In this document: in pieces, positions 23,201 through 33,610 of the stretch
How the letters are laid out: each line of letters opens with the position of its first letter
Numbering within the stretch: position 1 is the stretch's first letter
From: Balanoglossus misakiensis
Lineage: Eukaryota; Hemichordata
Assembly (NCBI GenBank): GCA_040954595.2
Contig: CM082597.2
Coordinates: forward strand, 5,580,001-5,644,000
Length of the DNA: 64,000 bases
Direction of reading: 5' to 3'
Notes under the pieces: model-generated
Databases searched by the model: none
Seen by the model: the letters and a program-made list of their open reading frames with translations, nothing else
Told to the model about the DNA's origin: nothing
Program-made: the position numbers and the translations under genes

Positions 23201-26200
23201 AAGGAAGATGCCCTGTGGAGGGCAATTGTCAATGTTATAACAAAGTACGAGAGGTTCCTTGCAAAATCAGTTCAGATGAGAGAGAAACTTCGCTCCCAAA
23301 CGTTCAGGGTGAATGACGAAATGAAACATTTGTTCAACGACGTGGTAGAGCCATATCAAGAAATGCAGGAGTTACAGTCAGGTAAAAAGTACAAACATAT
23401 GTAGTTTATATTTACTGCTGATTATTCGTTAACTCATTACATTATAACTATTAGCGTTGCTCAGTCAGATTATTTCAATTGAAATGATACTCCACGGACC
23501 TTAATCTGTGTGCACTAAAATAATTGCTAGATAGATTTGTCACATGTGTTTTATAACTATCATGTGTACGTAAACATTTTGTAAAAGCAATTGATAACCT
23601 TCTCCAAGACCCTTATTGTCGTCGTCATCAACACTGCCAGCACTATCATGACTAACTACATCATGGTTTAATGTTTTATTTAATGTCTAGTCATAATACT
23701 CAAGTTCGTTTGATCCGAAGCAGAAGCAAATTTTCACAATGCAATTTTGAGTCAAACTCGTTGAGTGGCAGAGCTACTTAAGATGCATCTGAATATGTAA
23801 CTGAAGGACGATGCTTTCTGTCCATAACGTTTTACTGAGAAACAAGGTATGGAAGACGAGGCCAATATTGAAAATGGATCGAGAAGTTAAACTCACCGCA
23901 TGTCCTTGTTGGTTTGGTACTTACTCCTTCAGTGAATGTTCTATACATTTGTTTTCAGAGGATCAACTTGAAGAAGACGACGTACATGTAAATGAGCCGG
24001 GTGAAGTGGAGAATAAAAGTGACAGTGAAGGCGAGACTGTAAAAGAAGGTTTGTCACAGTGTGCAATCTTTCAAATAGTTGTCTGAGGTTTCTATATTAT
24101 ATAGCTGAATCCTGGTCGCTATTTTGACTCCAGCATTCGTAATGTAACGTTCCAACTGTGTATTTGTTTTCATGCCATTCGTCAGGGAACAACGCTTTGG
24201 AATATATCCCGAACATTAATTTTAAATGTGTACGTGTTTGGTGTAATAATTTAAAAACGTGTTGCGTGTTTCCTGCTCAGCATTGTGTGTACTGCAGACA
24301 ATTGAGCTGTGGGGTACAGAAAAGTCTCATTTCGAAGACTAATATCGGGAAGAAAAATAATTACAATTTCTCAATATTACATCACGAGTTCACTCATTGT
24401 ATCCCTGGCGATTCTACTTATGTCCTTTCAATTCATTAGAAAAGCAACAGAAGGATGGCGATGACAAAGAGCCAGTAGCTTCCGGGTCTGCAGGGAACCC
24501 AAGTGGTGGTACAGCTGAGGGCAGAAAACGGAGAAAGAAGAAAAAACCGAAGAAAAAGAAACAAGGTTTGGAAACATTAGTATTATCAGACATGCAGCAT
24601 CATAGTAATACTAAGCTAATGTTGTGACAATGTGGATTTGAGTCACGTATGGTCACTTGTAAAACTACAAAACATTTTAGTTATAACTTTCGCTAAATAC
24701 ACGTGCTATGATCTACGATCTATGGTTCAAGGATATACGCATTTGTTTTCAGGGCAACAACCTAAGGATGACGACGTAAATGAACCAGATGAAGTGGAGC
24801 AAACCAGTGGTAGTAAGGGCGGGACTACAAAACGCAAAAAGAAGAAGAAAAGCAAGAAGGCAAAACAAGGTTTGTTACATACTTCCAAAAAGTATTCTGG
24901 CATTTATCTGTGTTATAGCTGAGTCATAGTTGCTAGTTTGTGTAAATGTTATAAATGGCGTTCATCTATCTCGATTTCAGTACTGGCAATGCAACTCTGT
25001 AATTGTTGTATTGATTTCATGCCATTGGGTTAGGGAAGAAAACATAGGAATATATCCCGAACAATAATTGTACATGTATGATTTTCAGACTATTTCAATT
25101 TGGGCATCTTACATTTTGAGAATAAGAACGAAGTTTTGAATTTATTAAATAGAAACTATGTCTAAATTTTGCCTAACCACTAAGTCCGAACGTTTACTGC
25201 AAACCTTTTGATAGGACACTAGATGTGGTGTTTGTTTACCATTTCCTTATGATCTACTATTTGATGATTTTGTATTCATACAGCGGAACGGATGGATGAA
25301 GATGCTAATGTTGAAAGCGACGGAAATCCCGGAAATCCCACCCCTGGGACGTCTGACGGTAAAAAGCGGAAAGGTGGTAAGAAATGGAAGATGGCTGTTG
25401 AAGGTTTGTAACTTCCGCAGCTTAACTCTTTTGAACCATTATATACATGTACAATTACTTTGCTCACTGTTACACATTATATATTAACGTTGACTTTGCT
25501 AACTTTCTCTACATTTGATGCATATTGGGTTTAATAACTGTATCTCCATACAGGGGCAAGACAAAGAACATGGTATCAAGGGGGAAACTGAGCTGAATAG
25601 TATGAAAAGGCCTTAGTCCGTCACATCAGAAAGTGCAACATCCACACAGATGCGACATTTTCGTGCAATCATTGTATTCCTGATGGTTCTATTTATTTCT
25701 TTTCAATTAATTAGAAAAGCATAACAAGAACGATGACGTCAAGGAGCCAATAGCTTCCGGGTCTGCAGGGAACCCAAGTGGTGATAAAGATGAGGGCACA
25801 AAACGCAGCAAGAAGAAAAAACCGAAGAAAAAGAAACAAGGTTTGGAAACTTTAGTTTTATAAGACATGCAGTATCCCATTGATACTGAGCTAGTGTTGT
25901 GATAATGAAGATACGATTTTGTATGTTCACTTGAAAAACAAATTTATGATCTTATCAGTATAGGCCTATAATTGATTTCCTCATTTTGAAAGATCTTGTT
26001 ATCACGTTGGTCGAACACGAGTCACCACCGTCTAATGAATGAATGAATCTACCATCTGATCTTCGCCCACTGTCTGAATGATTTTCACCCTTAAAGTAAA
26101 CCTTATTGGAATATGTGTTTAAATGCAATTGCAAGAAAAACACTGTACTTTTGCAAGCGAAAATCTATTGTTTTGAAAGTCAATCTCATTTCAATGGGGG

Positions 26201-29200
26201 ATATTTGTGTGTTTTATAATACATTTGCCAGGTTTTCAATATTCAATTTATTCCTCTATCTCTTTGTAGCAAGGAAAATAATGCTTTATAAATATATCAC
26301 CTTGGGTGTAATATCTATTCTGGTTTTGATATTCATGTGATCACTTCTGTTAACGCTTCCTTGACGGCTATTTGTTTGTGTGTTTATACAGAAGAACAGG
26401 TAATGTTTGAAGATGCAAGCGAATTGCCAAGTGAAGAAAATCCCCTCCCTGGTTCTTCAGACGGCACACGACGAAAAAGTGATAAAACACGAAAAGTTGT
26501 TACCGAAGGTATGTAAGGTGTGAACCATTGCATACCGAACACTGTCACCAATTGTAATCAGTAACCGAATAGATGCATTCCTTTTTAATCTGCACGTGTC
26601 ACATTTAAACATGTCAAGCCAAAGTACGCACACTTTGATTAACCTTATTAATTCTGGTTTGAATTATTTGACACAAGTTAATCCATGATTTCTAAGACCC
26701 TGCAATACATTCTGTCTCTTCACAGACGAGCAACAGACCGAAAGCGTCGTCAGCGAAAAAAGAAAGGGTGCGAAACGCAAGAAGGATAAAAAGCGGAAGA
26801 AGAGAAAACAAGGTTTGCAAAAAACTACATGTTTTCAAATTTGTGAACGCTGAGACCTTTGTGCGAGGATGTAATGAGCACACACCATAGTACAAGTACA
26901 AGAGTACTACTATTAACACTTATGATTTCTGAATAGGTTCCTTCTCAACCTATTATTATATCCCCATCATCTAGAATCAAGAGAGATTGAAGATGATAGT
27001 GTGTCATTTGAAAGGCGAAGTATTTCCGATGATAAAAAAGGGAAAAGTGGTAAAAAAGGGAAGTTCGTTTCTGAAGGTATGCAATGATGTATGCACCTTA
27101 AGTTTTGGGAACATGGACTTCCGACCTTACAAGAAAGATTTAATACGTTTAATTGTAGATTTGACCTAATGTGTATATACCTGGTCATTCATGATTCTTG
27201 GATATGTTTCAACGAATAAGCTTTTCATTTTTTTCCCACCCAGAAGAACAAGATACAGATGACGTCATAAGTGAGGCTAGTGATCAGGAGAAGACAGCAA
27301 ACCTTCCTACAAGTGAAAGTGCTCAAGACCGTCCAATACACAAAAAGCATAAAAAGCGCAAGAAGAGTAAGTGATTTTAAAAAAACCCACCAAATTCTAT
27401 TAGATTTTCTTCCATGTATTCATCATGAATTGACCTAATGTTTAATCATTTATTATTTCATCATTCAGAGAAGCAATATAAACCTGACATTGGTGAGGAA
27501 GACAGAGTAGAGGATCATGGTACTGAAGAAAGTGGAAAACACAAAAGGACCAAGAAACAAAAGAAGAGTAAACAAGGTTTGTGAAAAACCAAATATAGTC
27601 CATATTATTCTGAGCATGCATATTCAAATAGAATCTTGATGTTCTTCTCAATGTTATTTACAGGGAAGCAAGGTACCGGAAATGGCAATGTTGACCAAAG
27701 TAAAGAGCAAAACACTGAAAATCCTGAACCCAGCTCTACTGAGGGTAAAAAGAAAAGTGGAAAGCACAAGCCAAGTAAGCAAGATCTAAAGTTTTCAGAA
27801 TGGGTCAAAAGTTTTGCATTTCAGTTATTGTATCATTTTATCAAACTTACTTGAAAAGAGTTTTCAAATAGATAAATATATTAACTTAATCAGACACTGC
27901 ACACTGGGTAAAACTCGATCAACGATTGAAAGTTAACATTTTATATTTCACTGCAATGTGAGAAGCCACCTACGAGCTAACTATGATTTAAACATGGTAA
28001 TTATAATTGGTTTAGTGTAATGAGTGTAAATTGAAACAACTTCATTGTTTTTTCCACAGAGGATAAACATGGAAAGGATATCATCGATGAAGCAAATGAA
28101 TCAAAAAACACAGAGATTCATCCCACCAATACGTCAAAGGATAAAAAACGCAAAAATGGTAAGCTTTGACCAATGAAATGAACAGTAAATACGCCATTGC
28201 CAACTTGTCTTACCGAGTGTGTAGATTGTTTTGATATTTCTTTTTGCTTCTAAAAAACTACAGTGTCCGTTAAATTAACTTTACAGTGGCCAAAGTACTG
28301 AATAAATCAAAATATTTTTTCTATATGTAAGAAAGGGTCATTGTCAGAAAGAAAGGAGCATTGGCAATTCTACACAAGCTTAAGATTATCGCCATAACAA
28401 TCTAATGTGGTTTCTCATATAGGTCAACTGTCTGTGAAGTTACGTGTGAGAGATGGCATACCAGAAAAAGGAAAACGCATGAAAGTAATAGAGAAAGACT
28501 TCTTCAACAGTGAAATCACCGAACGAAACTCGCATGCCTATATGACCGGACTTCTGTCTACTCATAAAGATATAGATGGACAAGCAATTGACGAAGGCAG
28601 TCTGGTGTTTGTGATGACGTGCAGGTCTCTTGAAGCAGCAGATGCATTGTGGGATGCATACACCAGTGGCTGGCTTGATAAAATCGCCATGGATACTATG
28701 ATAGATGAAGTTCTTCTCATGGAGATTGGTGCACGATTTCTGACATTAGAAGGTATAATTCGCTGTGATGAATATGAGCTTTGTAGAGAAGAGTTGATTG
28801 GTGAGTCTCTATAATTAGTTCCTCAATGCTTTCATTCGTTCTTTTTTTCAAAGTTGCTTTCCTGAACATGCTTTGGAAATGTAGCTGTAAATACTAAGTA
28901 ATTAAGTTGCCTAATTAAACAACTGCCCTTAATGAAAAAATGCCCTACCAGGTAAATTGTAAGCTAACTCCTGAGAAAAGTAAAAATCCGTCAGATTGAA
29001 TATTCATGAGCTATTAAATTTTCTTCATCATCTTATTCACTCATTCATCTGCTTAATCTTTACCTTAATTAATTAATTCTTTCATTTATTCATTCCAGCT
29101 GCTGCTAAACAGAAAGATGCATTGGCCAAATCCATGGAAGAACGTTTATCTCAAAGTCTTCGAATGGATGATGGAGTCGCCAAAACAACAGTCAGCAGCA

Positions 29201-32200
29201 TGGAGGTAACATCTACACCAACAGAGAGAATTCTGCCAACGTTGATTTACAACGTCAACAAGAGGAAGCATAACTGCAGAGCACAGGAAATGGAGAACAG
29301 TGTATGCAAGGGAAAGCTTCGTGACAAGACATGGATGAGAAGTGTTTCCAGGGGGCGAGCTATAGAAGCAGAAAAAGAAAGCCCAGAAGAGCTAAGGCTG
29401 TGGTCAGAACTCATTGGTGTGAAAGACATGGTGAGCAAAATACCTGCATTGGTTGATGACAATCAGAAACTACAGCAGAAGGTTGATGTCTGCATCAGTA
29501 ACGCCAAACTAGATGAACCATTGAAAGAACTATTACATCAGAAGTATCGACTACACAAAGGTAAGTCTACAATTTTCTTCAAATAATGACACATGCTGTA
29601 CAGTAACGTGATGCGCAATCTCAGTACAACGGGAGACCAAATAGGACTTTGACTCATAGGATTCACTTCGAGAAGAAAATGAATATAAGGATAGGCTAAA
29701 ACCACAACAATGTGGATAAAACTGCAACTAGTTGAATCAACCAAAGTGTAAACTTAGTAATAAAAAAGAAAGTTTCAGTCCAAGTCTTTTGTCAGCAACT
29801 GATGATTATTTAAGCAATAAAACACCCCCAGCCATGGTATACCACGAGATTTTGACCAGTTCACTACATATACGCACGAGCGATAGCGAGTGCGTATAAG
29901 GAGTTGAACTGGTCAGAATCGAGTGTTTTATTGCTATTATACCCAAACCGAGTGTATACCCGACTGAGGCGGGGGTTATTGCTATTATATTATATCAACA
30001 ATTGTTTTTTGTGGCATATCAGTGTCATTTTCTTACCGAAACGGCGTCAGAAAGAGAAATTACGATCGTGAACCAACATGGCGACGATGAATGTAAACAC
30101 GAGCGGCCGGGATCCAGGCGGGATCGAGCATTACACATGAAGCAGACGACAAAAAGTGACAAGACGGGCATCGCGCGAGGCAAAGTGACAAATATTTCCA
30201 CAGAGCAGTTCCAAAATAAAACGTCCGTTAATTCAACAGTATTTTTGTTTGATTTATTTGGTTTAAACACGCGCGACTGTGGTTTAACCGCACATTTTTG
30301 CTGCCGCATGCTAGTTCAGGGGCCCGTTTTAGCACTGCCAGCAGTGCATTATTAGTATTTTAGCATCGCTGGATTGAGCTCTCGTCCAATCAGAATTGCG
30401 GACGGTAGCATGATATAACATAATTGAAAATATTGTTAGAGAAATTGAGGAACTGATTCATCAACGTAGCACTGCAATGTTCGTTACTGTAGTATTTGCC
30501 CTAAAATATGTATGTACTGCGTTAAATGAGGATGAATCTGATTACATTATATTAAGTAGCCCAAATGAATTGATTTTCCATAGATCAAAATTTAGGTTTT
30601 GGAGCAATTATCAAATGAGCTGTGGTAGTTAAATAGGTTTCTTACATTCACGGCTGCTAAGAGTGTGGAATGAGATATGTGGGGATAATTCGACCCCACA
30701 AAGTCACACACCCAAATTTAAGCTTTATATGACATTGGCGGATTATTAACGTTCATTGATTAACCCAAGCAAAATATTATCCAATGACATGATGTGTAGT
30801 ACAATGGACAAGAACAACAACAGTCCGGGAAACAGTCATGCAGTCAGTAATGCAGTGTATCCAAATCCAAAATAATACTTTTATAAGCAAGAAAATGCAG
30901 AAAAATTCATTTTTGTACAAGAAAGTTTCCATGCAAATAAGGTTTTTAGAAATACATTACAAAACAAACTTAATCTAATCACAAATCCCATTTCCAAGCA
31001 ACCCAATCCCAAATAATAATGTTCTAAGCAAGAAGATGTAGAAAAAATCATTTTTGATTGAAATGTTACCATGGAAACAAAGCTGTCGGACTTACAACAA
31101 TTACTAAACAAAGTTGAGTTATTTCACAAAACCCAACCAAAAATACTGTTATAAGCAAGAAAATGCAGAAATATAATTTTTGTTCAAAACGTTTCCATGG
31201 AAACAAGGATTTAAGACATACAATGACTTCAAAAAGTTGAGCCAACTTCACAAATCCCATTCCTAATCAACCCAATCCAAAAAATACTGCTATAAGCAAG
31301 AAAATTCAAAAATATAATTTTTGTTCAAAACGTTTCCATGGAAACAAGTCTGTAAGACATACAATGACTACACAAGACAGTTAAGACAATTTCACAAATC
31401 CTTCCAAATCAATCCAATCCAAAATAATACTGTTATAAGCAAGAAAAGCAGAAAAATAATTTAGTTCAAAACGTTTCCATGGAAACAGGACTGTAAGACA
31501 TACCACGCTGGTTACACAAAGTTGAAATGATTTCACAAATTCCATTCCATATCAATATGGTCCGAAATAATACTGTTACAGGCAAGAAAATGCAGAAACA
31601 TAATTTTTGTTTAAAACGTTTCCATGGTAACAGGGCTGAAATACATACAACAATGACTACATAAAGTTGAACCAATTTCACAAATCCCATTCTAAATCAA
31701 CAAATAATACTGTTACAAGCAAGAAAATGCAGAAAAATAATTTTAGTTCAGAACGTTTCCATGGAAACAAGGCTGTAAGACATACAACGATGACTACACA
31801 AAAGAAAAAGAAAAATTTCACAAATCCCGTTCCAAATCAATCTAATTCAATATAATTGTGTTATAAGCAAGCAAATGCAAAAAATTAATTGTTCAAAACG
31901 TTTCCATGGTAACCTGACTTTGGCACTTACACTTGCTCCAGGCACATGTGATTTGTGTCATCATGGCAACAGAATTTGGAAAGCATTCCATTTTTTGTTC
32001 ACAGATAATTTGTTTTTGAACTGGAAAGTGTGTAGGCTGCTGTTTGACCTTTGACCTCTCTGGTTTACCTGCAGGAATTCCTCCGAAAGAAACTCTCTGG
32101 AAATTGTCGGGTAGAGGTTGGGAACCAGGACAAGTCAGATGGCCACAGGGATTGGTGATAACCCCGGATGAAGACGTGGTTGTGTGTGACGCGGACAGAA

Positions 32201-32865
32201 TACAAAGACTGACCAGTCGTGATAATCAGTGTGTGTCCATTTTATCTTTCCATGCAATGCCAGAGACATTCAACCCATACGATGTCGCTATGACTGATAA
32301 AAAAATGTATTACATGGCTGATAAGGGAAATAAATGTATTATTGTGAGTGATTCAAAGTGTAAAGTCAAGCAGATCATCGGCATGGGTGAATTGAAATGG
32401 CCCAGGGGTGTGTGTGTGTGTAACCATGGCAATGTTTATGTAGCAGACTTCCATGGAAACTGTGTGATAAAATATGACAAATTTGGTAAAAGAACTGCAC
32501 GTAAACAACTCGGTCGTCCCTGGTGTGTGCGACTGAACAGTCAAAATCAACTCATTGTGTCATGTCCAGGTGAAGAATGTATCTATGTTTTGGACAGTGA
32601 TCTCAACACACTGTCTTCATTTGGACGTGATCACTTACTGGTCCCATGGGGAATCTGTTGTGATCAGAATGATAACATCTATGTGTGTGATTCGGTGTGG
32701 GGGGAGGAGAGGGTGGGGAAGGTTGTGAAGTTCAATTCAGACGGGATGTATTTATGTGATGTCATTGAAGGCCAAGAAATGCCCAGGGGTGTTGGTGTGT
32801 TTCCTGACGGTAGAATAGTTTGCACAGATTGTGGTGAGCACTGTATCAAAGTATTCTACCCGTAA
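20293..32865 (+). CDS. Gene B: paralogue of gene A, 17 exons, 1432 aa
   Basis: Coding exons: 20293-20390, 22138-23381, 23959-24048, 24440-24565, 24753-24869, 25284-25403, 25715-25840, 26392-26508, 26726-26812, 26975-27076, 27244-27366, 27469-27576, 27664-27774, 28060-28158, 28423-28800, 29099-29560 and 32075-32865. The sum is 4299 nt with one stop. Junction phases are identical to gene A. Order: N terminus (1-33), GT-B-like (33-447), Lys-rich cassettes (448-889), TRADD-N-like (890-1015), helical linker (1016-1169), NHL (1170-1432). It differs from A by an extra cassette exon (23959-24048), a longer first exon (MSTSLGRDFR in place of MSHRAFR) and ten more residues in the linker. No disabling change is seen, so both copies look functional. 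Confidence 0.85.
22138..23381 (+). CDS. Gene B exon 2: GT-B glycosyltransferase-like domain
   Basis: Same architecture as in gene A. It keeps ALILSENFGWPITGGIPA at the N lobe and VLTAMALGIPTLIPKGS in the C lobe. The two positions of the GT4 E-x7-E motif again read Val and Thr. Many amino-acid substitutions relative to A are spread along the domain (for example FKYDTP versus FKIDTP), but there is no frameshift. The upstream ATG at 22097 belongs to read-through of the intron. Confidence 0.75.
23959..28158 (+). CDS. Gene B exons 3-14: twelve symmetric Lys-rich cassette exons
   Basis: All twelve have lengths divisible by three and phase-1 flanks. The first (23959-24048, EDQLEEDDVHVNEPGEVENK...) has no counterpart in gene A and lacks the basic tail. 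It resembles the start of the next-but-one exon (24753-24869, QQPKDDDVNEPDEVEQ), so it probably arose by exon duplication. The remainder pair one to one with gene A exons 3-13. Confidence 0.78.
28423..28800 (+). CDS. Gene B exon 15: TRADD-N-like domain
   Basis: 126 residues, identical to gene A except Glu for Lys in AIDEGS. Synonymous differences are also very few. Surrounding introns are equally similar, so the identity reflects recent sequence homogenisation more than protein constraint alone. Confidence 0.65.
29099..29560 (+). CDS. Gene B exon 16: helical linker
   Basis: 154 residues homologous to gene A exon 15, with an additional ISNAKLDEPL before KELLHQKYRL. Substitutions are more frequent than in the preceding exon, which marks the end of the near-identical block. 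Confidence 0.75.
29813..30425. mobile_element. Nested inverted-repeat elements, unit B only
   Basis: 29813-29935 is a hairpin-like element starting AGCAATAAAACACCCCCAGC and ending GTGTTTTATTGCT. A close relative is at 49401-49543 in an IFT46 intron. It is followed by a ~0.47-kb segment bounded by imperfect inverted ATTATATTATATCAACAATTG / CATGATATAACATAATTG. Unit A lacks the block. An ORF within it (30002-30355) has no recognisable domain. Confidence 0.6.
30900..31920. repeat. ~144-bp tandem array with X-box-like palindromes (intron of gene B)
   Basis: Counterpart of the array in gene A. Palindrome GTTTCCATGGAAAC or one-base variants begin at 31075, 31191, 31332, 31473, 31618, 31755 and 31900, with a degenerate one at 30925. 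Units are more diverged from each other than the central units of array A, so array A has been homogenised more recently. Confidence 0.88.
32075..32865 (+). CDS. Gene B terminal exon: NHL beta-propeller
   Basis: Six NHL blades as in gene A. Differences cluster in loops: the first blade lacks the TFNH segment (VVVCDADRIQRLT), and the fifth has the longer DSVWGEERVGKVVKFN. Variation in loops of a propeller is what one would expect on a ligand-binding face, though the sample is only two copies. Confidence 0.87.
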
Positions 32866-32904
32866 CAAAAATGACAACAACACCCCAAATTTTCTTGGAA
32901 ATAT

Positions 32905-33610
32905 TGGATATTTTCCCGGCAAGTGTGGGCTTGAATTCATTATTATGACGTAAAAGATATTCCTGTCCGATGAAGAAACACATTGGCGAAAAAAATTGTT
33001 TTGTAAAATCTTCAATTTTTAATATTCATTTTCAGACTGCATTGTTTTACAGAACTAAATCAGTAATGCCTTCACACCTGAACACAAACATGTCAACAGT
33101 ATTCTAAATTATCTTAGAAATATTGGATATTTTCTCGGCAAGTGTGGGCTAGTTTTCATTATTATGATGTAAAAGATAATCTTATGAGATGAAAAACACA
33201 ATTGGAGAACATTTTTATGTTTTGTAAAATCTTCAATTTTTAATATTTACCCTGAAATATTTTAGACATTGAATCAACAATGCTTTTTATACACAGACAT
33301 GTCAAAAGTATTGGAAGTTTTCTTCCAAGTTTTGATAATTTTCCCTGCATGTGTGGGCTAGATTTTATTATTATGATGTAAAAGATGATCCTGTGAGATG
33401 AAAATCACATTGTTGAAAATTTTTATGGTTTGTAAAATCTTCAATTTTTACTTTTTACAATGTAATAGTTTACAAATTGAATCAACAATGCTTTTCATAG
33501 ACAAAATTGTCAACAGTATTGTAAATTTTCTTCCAAGTTTTAAAATTTTTCCCTGCAAGTGTGGGCTAGAATTCATTATTATGATGTGGAAGATACTTTT
33601 GTGAGATGAA
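32905..33610 (+). repeat. ~215-bp tandem repeats 3' of gene B
   Basis: About four units with CCCGGCAAGTGTGGGC or variants and TTATTATGATGTAAAAGAT, homologous to those after gene A. Confidence 0.78.

Noticed and set aside
22097-23404. 435-aa single-exon GT-like gene in unit B
   Set aside because: Same reason: the first codons are polypyrimidine-tract intron sequence and the end runs into the next intron.
30002-30355. 117-aa ORF in unit B
   Set aside because: It lies in an inverted-repeat-bounded insertion absent from unit A; no domain and no splice context.
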